A program made the translations under genes and the position numbers. Below, in pieces: positions 13,720-21,371 of a stretch of DNA of 22,642 nt (its first letter is position 1; each line of letters starts with the position of its first letter). The notes below the pieces were generated by a model. It saw nothing but the letters and a program-made list of their open reading frames with translations, was not told where the DNA came from and ran no database searches. The stretch comes from Clostridium sp. CAG:302 (lineage in GTDB: Bacteria > Bacillota_I > Bacilli_A > RF39 > UBA660), in contig FR887351.1 in NCBI GenBank assembly GCA_000431795.1, forward strand, positions 1-22,642, in the 5' to 3' direction.

Positions 13720-15004
13720 TATTATCCTTTATTTTTAAACTTTGAATATAAATATTCCCTCTTATTTCATTCTTGGCTTCAAACATATTATTTTCACTTA
13801 GTATTTTATTTACTAGTAATAATCCATGGCCCCTATGTTTACCTTTAGTACTAAATGATTCTTTGCCAATTTTATCTAGATTGATTTCATTATTGAATGT
13901 ATTAGTAATAATTATTTCTATCTTTTCTTTAATTAAATACATTTCTATTCCAAGTTTCTTATCTTCAGATGTAGAACTTGCTTCGATGGCATTATCTAAA
14001 TATACTCCAATAATTCTAGCTAAATCTTTAAAGTCTTTAGTCTCAATATCTTTTAAGAATGAATTTTCAATCTGTTTAGAAATATTTATTGATACATTTA
14101 TACCTTTCTTTTCAGCCTCAATAAACTTATAATAGAAAAATCCTTTTAATCCATTTGAAGGAAGATACTTAAACTTGGAATACTTTGTACTACCCGCTTT
14201 TTCTTTTTCACCAATAACACTATCTATGTATTCAATAATAGTTTTATTATCCTCTTTATCTTGAAGTTTACATTTGATGGTAGCAAACTCATTTTTAGTT
14301 TCATGTCTTAAAGTTCTTTGTTCTTCAATATCACTTTCATAACTTTTCATTACATCAAGCAGTTCATCATACTTTTTAGATATTTTTTCATTTTCTATCT
14401 TTTGTTTGAATAGATATAAAAGAATACAAATAAGCATAACTATTATTACTAAATAAGTAATTATATTATTATTGAACTCAAATGTTTTAATTAAATTATA
14501 GAAAAATATGGCTAACATCACCAAAGTAATTGATGACATTACTATTATCTTTTTATTTGTAGATAAATTATAATTTATTAATTTCTTTAATGGTTTTTTC
14601 AGAACATATGTTATTATAACTAAGCATAAACATACAGAAATATTACCTAATAGACTACTTGCAAAATCTGAATAATAATATTCCTTACTAATTCCTAAAA
14701 TATATATTGCTGTAGACAATATCAATAAATCTGGAATAACTAACAAGATTACATACACTATTGAGGTAAAGACTGATTTACTTAGTTTTATATTAAAAAT
14801 ACAGAAAAATAATGATGAATATAGTAAACAAGTAATTATTGTTTTTATTGTACCTGTTGTATATTTAAATACTAAAATATTTAATAATATAAAGCCTAAT
14901 AATATTAATACATCTATCATTATGTTTTTATGTCTACGATTTACTATGATTATTCTTCCAAATGTGTATAAAGTTAATATTAGTAATGTGCTACTTAATA
15001 GCAT
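13700..15004 (-). CDS. agrC: AgrC-like receptor histidine kinase (GHKL type)
   Basis: The protein is 434 residues from ATG 15004. A TTG 18 nt upstream is in frame, but GGAGAG sits 7 nt before the ATG and decides for it. About six membrane segments fill residues 1-200. A helical linker follows, then the HPK10-type H box around the His of TLRHETKNEFATIK, the N box GVYLDNAIEAS and the G box STKGKHRGHGLLLV. AgrC binds the cyclic peptide on its outer membrane face and phosphorylates AgrA. The ATG lies 1 nt after the agrA stop, so the two are translationally coupled. The order agrA-agrC is the reverse of the S. aureus operon, and the gene converges on agrD with a 28-nt gap. Confidence 0.9.
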   Translation of the reverse strand: MLLSSTLLILTLYTFGRIIIVNRRHKNIMIDVLILLGFILLNILVFKYTTGTIKTIITCLLYSSLFFCIFNIKLSKSVFTSIVYVILLVIPDLLILSTAIYILGISKEYYYSDFASSLLGNISVCLCLVIITYVLKKPLKKLINYNLSTNKKIIVMSSITLVMLAIFFYNLIKTFEFNNNIITYLVIIVMLICILLYLFKQKIENEKISKKYDELLDVMKSYESDIEEQRTLRHETKNEFATIKCKLQDKEDNKTIIEYIDSVIGEKEKAGSTKYSKFKYLPSNGLKGFFYYKFIEAEKKGINVSINISKQIENSFLKDIETKDFKDLARIIGVYLDNAIEASSTSEDKKLGIEMYLIKEKIEIIITNTFNNEINLDKIGKESFSTKGKHRGHGLLLVNKILSENNMFEAKNEIRGNIYIQSLKIKDNKKNYDE

Positions 15005-15005
15005 C

Positions 15006-15737
15006 TTAAAACTCTCCGACAATTTGCTTCAACCCCTTTCTTGCTGAAGGAGCAATCAAATTTGTTGTATCTCCATTTTTAAAATATATTGTTGATGTAG
15101 AATAGTCTATTTCTCTAACGTTATCTAAATTTACCAGACATGATTTATGTGTTTGATAAAACATTGGTTTTAACTCACTTTTTAGTTTTACTATAGATGT
15201 TGTTATATATTTTTCATCTCCGCTAACATCATGGATTATACATTTATTTTGGGATGGTGCTTTTTCTATATAATTTATTTCTTTGTATCTAAGTTTTGTT
15301 TGAACATAATTGTATGTAAAACTTAGTACTCTTTTTTTATACATTTTATCTATTACATACGTTATGGTATCTGCGAGTCTTTCTTCATATCTATTATACT
15401 TGGATATAAAGTCTATTGCACCAAGTCTTGAATAAAATATATCATTTTTACATTCTGAATGAGCTGTAACAAATATTATTATGCTTTCATCATCATATTC
15501 TCTTATTTCTGAGGCTATTTCTAACCCACTTATTGTAGGTAATTCTATGTCCAGAATATATATTTTTATATCCGTATCGTCATCCATTACCTTTTTAAAT
15601 TTATTGTTATACTCTTTGAACTTTAATACTTTATATTCAATATCATAATTCATCATTGCTTTTATTACATATTTACCTGCAGTTTCCAATGCTTCATCGC
15701 TATCTTCACAAATTACAAACTTAATCATTTCTTTCAC
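15006..15737 (-). CDS. agrA: AgrA-like LytTR response regulator
   Basis: The protein has 243 residues. The receiver domain has the acidic pair E11/D12 (ICEDSD), phospho-acceptor D63 (YILDIELP), T91 (FVTAHS) and K113. From about residue 140 a LytTR DNA-binding domain follows (INYIEKAPSQNKCIIH, then MFYQTHKSCLVNL). This is the AgrA/VirR type, which binds short direct repeats next to promoters. The first possible start is GTG 15737; ATG 15728 (MIKFVICED) is equally plausible. The gene begins 6 nt after the sulfatase stop and is followed at once by agrC, so all three form one operon. The repeat upstream of agrB is a candidate target. Confidence 0.93.
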   Translation of the reverse strand: MKEMIKFVICEDSDEALETAGKYVIKAMMNYDIEYKVLKFKEYNNKFKKVMDDDTDIKIYILDIELPTISGLEIASEIREYDDESIIIFVTAHSECKNDIFYSRLGAIDFISKYNRYEERLADTITYVIDKMYKKRVLSFTYNYVQTKLRYKEINYIEKAPSQNKCIIHDVSGDEKYITTSIVKLKSELKPMFYQTHKSCLVNLDNVREIDYSTSTIYFKNGDTTNLIAPSARKGLKQIVGEF

Positions 15738-15743
15738 TTCTTT

Positions 15744-17720
15744 CTAGTTAGATTTTTCCTCTTTCAATTCTTTTATTAGGTCATAAGAAATTATATCATT
15801 TGATATATCTATTAAATTTGATGAATGTTCTATACCATTTTGTATGTATTCTTCAGTTATTGGATCGTTACTTATAGGATATATTTCCCCTTTTGGAGCG
15901 CTATAATATATATTTGATGTCAAATATGATCCATCTATAAATGTAACTACATTATCTTTTAAATTGAAAATATCGTTACCTAGTTGATAATCACTATGTA
16001 TACCAAGCATATTTCCTAATGTTGGGAGTACATCTATCATTCCCATAGGAGTATCAACCGTCTTATTAAAATTCTTATCTCTAGTCCATATTATAAATGG
16101 AACTTTTTTATTTAATTCATAATCATAATCATTAAATGATACATATCCATCATCTGTTTCATCTTTTATTCGATCATTAACTGGATCATAATTATAAAGT
16201 AAATTGAATTCATCTTTATCCATTCTGGCATCATGATCGCCATATATTACTAATACTGTGTTATCAAGTAATCCTTCACTATCAAGTTTATTTATGAATT
16301 CTCCAATCGCTTCATCTGCATAATGAACTGATCTTATATAATTACCTAATTTAGTATTATTTAAATATTCTCTAGTTATTGTTTGATTATCTAATTTTAC
16401 ATCTATTGTTGTTGGATATTCTGGCATTAATTCCAAATCACTAAATGGTGTATGATTAGATAACATTATTAATGTACTATAAAATGGTTGTCCCTCAGTT
16501 TCTTTTATTTCTTTCATAATATCTACTGATTGACTAAAGAATGACTTATCTGACAAACCTAAACCTATTGTCTCATCTATCGTATAAGAATCTTTACTAT
16601 AAAATTTATCATACCCTAAGCTTTGATGCATAATGTTTCTATTCCAAAATTCTCCAGTATTTGCATGCATACTATATGTGTAATAACCTTTTTCTTTTAG
16701 CAGTTTTGGTATTGCAACATATTCTCTATCAAAGAAATTTACAAACACTGTACCTTTGGTTGATGGCATAAGTGATGTATTAAAGGTAAACTCTGCATCT
16801 GAGCTTGTGCCTACACCAACCTGTGAATAAAAGTTACTAAAGAATATCCCTTCTCTACTTAATCTATTTAAGTTTGGTGTAACTTCTTTATTATTGAATT
16901 TAAGTTTCATAACAAATTCTTGCATACTCTCAGCGTGTATTACTATAACATTTTTTCCTTCAAAAATGTTTGTATATTCATTTTCTATTTTTTTATACTT
17001 ATGTTTTTCATAATATTCTTTTGTTTCTTTAAGAGCTGTATCATGACCAAATGCCGAGTTTATTTTTGGAGATATACTCTGTATTATGTCATCTATTTGA
17101 TATATGTATATACCATAATTTATTACAACTGATTCTCTATTCCATAATTTATAGAAACCTCCCCAAGCACTGAGTGGCATGATAATTGACGCGAGAGCCC
17201 AAAATGATAATGTTGTAATTATTGATGACAGTATCATTTTTTTATTTGATTTTAACTCTTTAATAAAGTACTTCTTTTTATTAAGAAAATAATATGACAG
17301 ATAAACTGCTAATGGGCAGCAAATATATATTAAATCCACTGGTTTTAATACATTTTCAAATATAGCATTTCCGACATCTTTAGCATAGATAAGATTAGAT
17401 AAAAGAGCTACAGAAGCGAATGAACTATAATAATGATAATATACACTATTTATTAAACACACTAATGTTAATATAAATGACATTGCCATAAAATATTTTA
17501 TTCTGTTTTTTCTTTTGAACGCCAACGCTACTAGCGATATAAGTATTAGTAATCCAAAATCTATAAATAATGGTGGCAAGCTAAATATGTTTTTTACAGT
17601 TATTCCTCTCAAAATTAGACCATTTATTAAATTTGACATAATGAAAGAAACAACTAGCAGATAGTCATTTTTTATTTTTCTAAATTTTTCTTTTATTTTT
17701 TTCTTATTTATCTTTAACAT
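15744..17720 (-). CDS. LTA synthase family sulfatase (phosphoglycerol transferase-like)
   Basis: The protein is 658 residues from ATG 17720. Five N-terminal membrane segments (about 20-200) lead to an extracytoplasmic sulfatase-fold domain. Metal and active-site residues seen are E264 (IHAES), H423 (SNHTPF) and D495-H496 (IYGDHDARM). The nucleophile loop reads GVGTSSDAEF (301-310). In S. aureus LtaS the same loop is GQGKTSDSEF with a Thr nucleophile; here that position is Ser306. Such enzymes move glycerol-phosphate from phosphatidylglycerol to a growing polymer or glycolipid. A TTG start 48 nt upstream (17768) is rejected because the -35 of a strong promoter lies there. The gene leads the agrA-agrC operon, 6 nt apart, which suggests quorum control of an envelope polymer. 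Confidence 0.88.
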   Translation of the reverse strand: MLKINKKKIKEKFRKIKNDYLLVVSFIMSNLINGLILRGITVKNIFSLPPLFIDFGLLILISLVALAFKRKNRIKYFMAMSFILTLVCLINSVYYHYYSSFASVALLSNLIYAKDVGNAIFENVLKPVDLIYICCPLAVYLSYYFLNKKKYFIKELKSNKKMILSSIITTLSFWALASIIMPLSAWGGFYKLWNRESVVINYGIYIYQIDDIIQSISPKINSAFGHDTALKETKEYYEKHKYKKIENEYTNIFEGKNVIVIHAESMQEFVMKLKFNNKEVTPNLNRLSREGIFFSNFYSQVGVGTSSDAEFTFNTSLMPSTKGTVFVNFFDREYVAIPKLLKEKGYYTYSMHANTGEFWNRNIMHQSLGYDKFYSKDSYTIDETIGLGLSDKSFFSQSVDIMKEIKETEGQPFYSTLIMLSNHTPFSDLELMPEYPTTIDVKLDNQTITREYLNNTKLGNYIRSVHYADEAIGEFINKLDSEGLLDNTVLVIYGDHDARMDKDEFNLLYNYDPVNDRIKDETDDGYVSFNDYDYELNKKVPFIIWTRDKNFNKTVDTPMGMIDVLPTLGNMLGIHSDYQLGNDIFNLKDNVVTFIDGSYLTSNIYYSAPKGEIYPISNDPITEEYIQNGIEHSSNLIDISNDIISYDLIKELKEEKSN

Positions 17721-17738
17721 TTTCACCACTTCAAGGGT

Positions 17739-17768
17739 ATTATAACACATAAAATTAGTTTGTTGCAA
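17739..17768 (-). promoter_or_regulatory. Promoter of the sulfatase-agrA-agrC operon
   Basis: On the minus strand, TTGCAA (17768-17763), 18 nt, then TATAAT (17744-17739) are present. Transcription should begin about 12 nt before ATG 17720, so the leader is very short. AACTATT, the core of the agrBD direct repeat, lies at 17767-17773 next to the -35. Confidence 0.7.
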
Positions 17769-17894
17769 CTATTATTTTAAATTAAATTTTTGGTCACTTT
17801 TATTTCAAAAAATTATAGCATCTTATTTCTTTGCGACGATACTTTTTAGATAAATGAAAATCATTTTGTTAACTTATAATTAACTTTTCTGGCA
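17769..17894. other. Intergenic region upstream of the agr operon
   Basis: There is no gene here. It holds a second possible extended -10 (TGC-TATAAT, minus strand, 17820-17812) with no clear -35. It also holds a 15-bp Fur-like palindrome, AAATGA-AAA-TCATTT (17855-17869). Confidence 0.4.
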
Positions 17895-17921
17895 AATAAA
17901 AAAATGTGAAATTATCACATT
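17895..17921 (-). terminator. Intrinsic terminator of rpmE
   Basis: AATGTGA (17903-17909) pairs with TCACATT (17915-17921) around a 5-nt loop. On the minus strand it ends in TTTTTTATTT. The stem begins at the rpmE stop. Confidence 0.8.
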
Positions 17922-18129
17922 ATTTTTCAGTACTAAAACCAAATTTCTTGTTGAATTTTTCAACTTGTCCTTTTTTAGATGCTGTACTTTGCTTTCCAGT
18001 ATAGAATGGATGACATTTAGAACATACTTCAACTTGAATGTTTTCTTTTGTTGATTCTGTTTCAAAAGTATTTCCGCAAGCACAAGTAACAGTAGCTTTT
18101 ACATAATTTGGATGAATATTCTTTTTCAT
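17920..18129 (-). CDS. rpmE: 50S ribosomal protein L31, zinc-binding (C+) type
   Basis: The protein is 69 residues from ATG 18129 with AAGGAG about 8 nt upstream. An in-frame ATG 21 nt earlier lies before the Shine-Dalgarno and is rejected. The sequence MKKNIHPNYVKATVTC and the four cysteines C16, C18 (CACG), C36 and C39 (CSKCHPFYTG) identify the zinc-containing L31. It sits at the intersubunit bridge of the ribosome. It has its own promoter, which lies inside the 3' end of the upstream SGNH gene, and a leader of about 50 nt with a small hairpin. Confidence 0.96.
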   Translation of the reverse strand: MKKNIHPNYVKATVTCACGNTFETESTKENIQVEVCSKCHPFYTGKQSTASKKGQVEKFNKKFGFSTEK

Positions 18130-18148
18130 TATTCTCTCTCCTTCCGCC

Positions 18149-18163
18149 ATGACAAAAAGTCAT
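18149..18163 (-). other. Small hairpin in the rpmE leader
   Basis: ATGAC (18149-18153) and GTCAT (18159-18163) form a 5-bp stem with a 5-nt loop, just upstream of the rpmE Shine-Dalgarno. Leaders of L31 genes in other bacteria can be structured and autoregulated, but this stem is short. Confidence 0.35.
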
Positions 18164-18184
18164 AGTAATAAAATTACATGGTAT

Positions 18185-18213
18185 ATTATATCAGTTATTT
18201 TTTAAATTTTCAA
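18185..18213 (-). promoter_or_regulatory. Promoter of rpmE
   Basis: On the minus strand, TTGAAA (18213-18208), 17 nt, then TATAAT (18190-18185). The -35 lies within the last codons of the SGNH gene. Confidence 0.8.
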
Positions 18214-18874
18214 CTATTATTTGTGAAATTTTTTGATAACCTTTAATATTTGGTAAATAATTATTATTAATTTGACTAATATATGTAGGATTATTATCTA
18301 ATATTTTAGATAAATCTATATATATATAATTATATTTTTTAACTAAATTACTTAATTTATAATTAGCATAATTTATAATGTCACTATTATTGTTTGATAT
18401 ACTATAGTATCCCAACACATATACTTTATCATGATGAAATTTATTAATATAATTTAATATTTTATTATAATTGTTTATCATAGTATCTATATATGTATAT
18501 ATATTTTGATTATTTTTGTCTATTTTATAATAAATTTCTTGTATTCCTATAGACATCGTAATTATGTCTGCTTCTTTAATTAACCTATTTAATGTAACAC
18601 CATTTTTACTTTTATTGTATTCTAAAATTGTTACGATGTCTGATACTTTATAATCAATATTAGCAAATGAATTATTATAACTTTTTAGTAGATGACTTTC
18701 CTCTAGAAAGTCTTTTGTAAAATCACTATATCCATAAGATGCAACACCATACTCATTTATTCCTTTGGATAATGAATCTCCAATTACCAAATAATTTTTT
18801 TTATTTCCTTCTGTTTTGGTGTATACAAAGTAGCAAGATAGAAAAAGAGTTAATATTAAAAATACTTTTTTCAT
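18191..18874 (-). CDS. SGNH/GDSL-hydrolase-like exported protein with degenerate active site
   Basis: The protein has 227 residues. An N-terminal signal or anchor (about 4-20) is followed by block I YLVIGDSLSKG, with the expected nucleophile S34. The other blocks are altered. Block III, usually GxND, reads GIQE (110-113). Block V, usually DxxHPN, reads NNYLPNIKGY with Leu207 where His is expected. The fold is probably SGNH, but the catalytic dyad is not visible, so it may be inactive or use other residues. The start is ATG 18874 with AGGTGA upstream. It lies 21 nt after murA on the same strand, so it is probably in the same operon and may act at the cell surface. Confidence 0.7.
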   Translation of the reverse strand: MKKVFLILTLFLSCYFVYTKTEGNKKNYLVIGDSLSKGINEYGVASYGYSDFTKDFLEESHLLKSYNNSFANIDYKVSDIVTILEYNKSKNGVTLNRLIKEADIITMSIGIQEIYYKIDKNNQNIYTYIDTMINNYNKILNYINKFHHDKVYVLGYYSISNNNSDIINYANYKLSNLVKKYNYIYIDLSKILDNNPTYISQINNNYLPNIKGYQKISQIIVENLKNN

Positions 18875-18895
18875 AGTTCACCTACTTCAGTATAT

Positions 18896-20146
18896 TTAAA
18901 TTAACTCTATTTTAGCACCTACTTTTGATAGTTTGCCACAGATATCATCATATCCTCTTAAAATGTATTTTACATTATCTATTGTTGTTATGCCCTCTGC
19001 AATTAAACCACATATTAGCATAGAAGCTCCTCCGCGAAGATCAGTTGCAGTTACATTTTTACCTGTTAGTTTTGTAACTCCTTTTATTTTAGCTATTCTA
19101 TTGTCTTTGACAATTATATTCGCACCCATACGATTAGTATCATAAACATTTTGAAATCTATTTTCCCATATAGTTTCTTCAACTGTACTTATTCCATGAC
19201 ATTGTGTTAAAAATGGTATTAATGGCTGCTGAAGATCAGTTGGAAAGCCGGGATATGGCAGTGTCTTTATGCTTACCGCTTTATATTTACCTCTTTTTTC
19301 TATTGTTATTGAGTCTTCGCTTATATTCATTTCTACACCAGCTTCAATTAATTTTGATGTTAATGACTCAATATGAGATGGTATTAAGTTTTTAATAGTT
19401 AGATTTTCTCCAAGAAGGGCACCAATTATTACATATGTTCCTGCCTCGATGCGATCTGGTATTACCTCATGAAATGATTTATGTAGATAGTCTACTCCAG
19501 TTATGGTAATTACATTAGTTCCTGCACCTTTTATTTTTGCTCCCATATTATTTAAAAAAGTTGCCACATTTACTATTTCTGGTTCTTTGGCTACGTTTTC
19601 TATTACTGTTTTTCCTTTGGCTTTTACTGCTGCAAGCATAGTATTTATTGTTGCTCCTACACTTGGCATATCTAGGTATATTTTAGCTCCTTTTAATTCT
19701 TCGGCTTCTACTATATATCTATTCCCTTCTTCAATTACTACAGCTCCTAGGGCACGATATGCCTTTAAAGTTTGATCTATAGGTCTTTCACCTATTGTGC
19801 ATCCTCCTGGGAAATACATTTCAACATGCTTATATTTTCCTAATAATGATGACATAAAGTAATATGATGCTCTTAATTTTTGAGACATTTCTTCTGGTAT
19901 CTCTTTATTGACAATATTTGATGAGTCGATTGTTAACACTCCATCTCTTCTTGTTATTTTGGCATTTAAATAATTTAATATTTCTTCAAGTGAATCAATA
20001 TCAGAAATATTTGGTACGTTACTAATTGTTACTTCTTCATCACAAAGAATGGCTGCTGGTACTAAAGCCACAGCACTGTTTTTAGCACCACTTATTTCTA
20101 TTTTCCCTGTTAATTTATGTCCGCCTTCTATTTTTATTTTACTCAT
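18896..20146 (-). CDS. murA: UDP-N-acetylglucosamine 1-carboxyvinyltransferase
   Basis: The protein has 416 residues, the normal MurA length. It adds enolpyruvate from PEP to UDP-GlcNAc, the first committed step of peptidoglycan synthesis, in the cytoplasm. The catalytic K22 is in SGAKNSAVAL. The active-site C116 is in GGCTIGERPID, so the fosfomycin-sensitive Cys form is present. LRASYYFMSSLLGK and PYPGFPTDLQQP are also conserved. The start is ATG 20146 with AGGAAGGAG upstream and a strong promoter at 20168-20196. The SGNH gene follows after 21 nt. Firmicutes often carry two murA copies; this window shows only one. Confidence 0.96.
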   Translation of the reverse strand: MSKIKIEGGHKLTGKIEISGAKNSAVALVPAAILCDEEVTISNVPNISDIDSLEEILNYLNAKITRRDGVLTIDSSNIVNKEIPEEMSQKLRASYYFMSSLLGKYKHVEMYFPGGCTIGERPIDQTLKAYRALGAVVIEEGNRYIVEAEELKGAKIYLDMPSVGATINTMLAAVKAKGKTVIENVAKEPEIVNVATFLNNMGAKIKGAGTNVITITGVDYLHKSFHEVIPDRIEAGTYVIIGALLGENLTIKNLIPSHIESLTSKLIEAGVEMNISEDSITIEKRGKYKAVSIKTLPYPGFPTDLQQPLIPFLTQCHGISTVEETIWENRFQNVYDTNRMGANIIVKDNRIAKIKGVTKLTGKNVTATDLRGGASMLICGLIAEGITTIDNVKYILRGYDDICGKLSKVGAKIELI

Positions 20147-20167
20147 GGGGTACTCCTTCCTAATTTT

Positions 20168-20196
20168 ATTTTAATATCTATTTTGATTTTAGTCAA
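20168..20196 (-). promoter_or_regulatory. Promoter of murA
   Basis: On the minus strand, TTGACT (20196-20191), exactly 17 nt, then TAAAAT (20173-20168). Confidence 0.8.
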
Positions 20197-20227
20197 TTAC
20201 TTATTATTTTATTTACATATTTTTACA

Positions 20228-20761
20228 CTATTTAAATATGTATAACAAGCCAATTACTAGGAGTATTAATCCTCCTATTATGGTGGATATTTTACCATAT
20301 TTTTTATTTAATATATTACCTAGATTTAGTCCTAAAAATGTAAATAATAAACTTGTTACAGAAAATATCAAAGCGGATATTACATATTTGTCTGTTATAG
20401 CGGGAAAACCTATTCCTGTAGTTAAACTATCAATACTTACTGATAGTCCAAATAGTAAGTATCCTGGAATACTTAAAAGAAATTCTTCTTCTTTTTCTTT
20501 GAAACTTGATATAATCATTTCGATAGCTATTAATGATAGAATTATGCCCACTAAAATGTTGGTATTTATTATTATTTTATTTGTTACAAATAAACCTATG
20601 CTTAATCCTATTAGTGGCATTATAAAATGATATAATCCAACAATTATAGAGAGTAATATTTTTCCTTTCTTTGATATTGCTTGTGTACCATATATTAGGG
20701 CCAAAGAAAAAGCATCCATTGATAGGCTTACTGCAATTAAAATTATTGTTATTATTTTCAA
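20228..20761 (-). CDS. MntP/YtaF-family membrane protein
   Basis: The protein has 177 residues and six membrane segments arranged as two repeats. Each repeat carries a conserved acidic residue in the family motif: SLSMDAFSLAL (13-23) and SVSIDSLTTGIG (109-120). The family holds the manganese exporter MntP and the sporulation-associated YtaF of Bacillus. Its position directly after spoIIR (34 nt) favours the YtaF side, but the protein length is nearer MntP. The start is a TTG codon (20761-20759) with AGGTGAT 6 nt upstream; the nearby ATG is in another frame. No Mn riboswitch was seen upstream. It is probably co-transcribed with spoIIR. Confidence 0.82.
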   Translation of the reverse strand: MKIITIILIAVSLSMDAFSLALIYGTQAISKKGKILLSIIVGLYHFIMPLIGLSIGLFVTNKIIINTNILVGIILSLIAIEMIISSFKEKEEEFLLSIPGYLLFGLSVSIDSLTTGIGFPAITDKYVISALIFSVTSLLFTFLGLNLGNILNKKYGKISTIIGGLILLVIGLLYIFK

Positions 20762-20795
20762 GTATCATCACCTATTTAAATGTATGCTTTTTATA

Positions 20796-21317
20796 TTAAA
20801 ATATTTTATTTATCTTTTCCACTATCCAAGATTTATACTCTACGTTGTCCTTTGTTTCTAAATCAACGAGACATAAATTAGGAAACAGTACACACCACCA
20901 ATTGTCTCCCTCTGCTTTGCCAATGCTTATTACTACTGATTCATAGTATCCTTCATTATATTTTAATCCACGATATTCTTTTTCCGGAAAATAGTTTAAT
21001 CCATAGTTTATGTCAAAGGTCATATCATAGTTATTCTCACTAAATATTTGCTTTACATTTTCCTCTATAAGGGGGATATTATTTTTTATCTTTTCTTTTG
21101 CTATTTCTTTACTATCTTCATCTTTTATTAAATTATAGGTATTATTTTCTAAATACTTTTTCACTTTATTTTTTATATTTTGATCTAAAGTGCTATTACT
21201 ATTTGGTATTACCCTTAGTCTTATAGCGGTATCTGGTATTATTATATCGTTATTTTTTACTTCTTTATATATAAATACTGCTACTATTAAAGTTAATATA
21301 AGTATCATTTTCTTCAT
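20796..21317 (-). CDS. spoIIR: Stage II sporulation protein R
   Basis: The protein has 173 residues. An N-terminal signal or anchor (about 3-18) is followed by the conserved SpoIIR blocks IRLRVIPNSNS (33-43) and YFPEKEYRGL, then a C-terminal block with GDNWWCVLFPNLCLVD. SpoIIR is made in the forespore and secreted into the intermembrane space. There it triggers SpoIIGA to cleave pro-sigma-E in the mother cell, so it is a strong marker of endospore formation. It is shorter than the Bacillus protein. The Shine-Dalgarno AAGGGTGAT is partly held in a hairpin (21322-21358). It lies 54 nt after the Noc-like gene and 34 nt before the MntP/YtaF gene. Confidence 0.92.
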   Translation of the reverse strand: MKKMILILTLIVAVFIYKEVKNNDIIIPDTAIRLRVIPNSNSTLDQNIKNKVKKYLENNTYNLIKDEDSKEIAKEKIKNNIPLIEENVKQIFSENNYDMTFDINYGLNYFPEKEYRGLKYNEGYYESVVISIGKAEGDNWWCVLFPNLCLVDLETKDNVEYKSWIVEKINKIF

Positions 21318-21321
21318 GGAA

Positions 21322-21358
21322 AAATATCACCCTTTCATTTTAATTATGAGTGATATTT
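21322..21358 (-). other. Hairpin covering the spoIIR ribosome-binding site
   Basis: AAATATCAC (21322-21330) pairs perfectly with GTGATATTT (21350-21358), leaving a 19-nt loop. On the minus strand the 3' arm contains the GTGAT of the spoIIR Shine-Dalgarno and is followed by five T. It may be a terminator for the upstream gene, an RBS-masking stem, or both. Confidence 0.5.
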
Positions 21359-21371
21359 ATTTTTTTTATTC

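Noticed and set aside
17880..18083. A 67-codon minus-strand frame inside rpmE
   Set aside because: It overlaps rpmE in another frame and lacks a start signal. rpmE is certain.
20215..20241. ACATATTT/AAATATGT stem at the end of the MntP/YtaF gene as a terminator
   Set aside because: The stem is A/T only and has no T run on the minus strand.
21318..21371. A sigma-F-like promoter (GGTGATATT as a -10) for spoIIR
   Set aside because: The -10-like word is the Shine-Dalgarno itself. It would place the start of transcription at or after the ATG, and the -35 spacing is wrong (13 nt).
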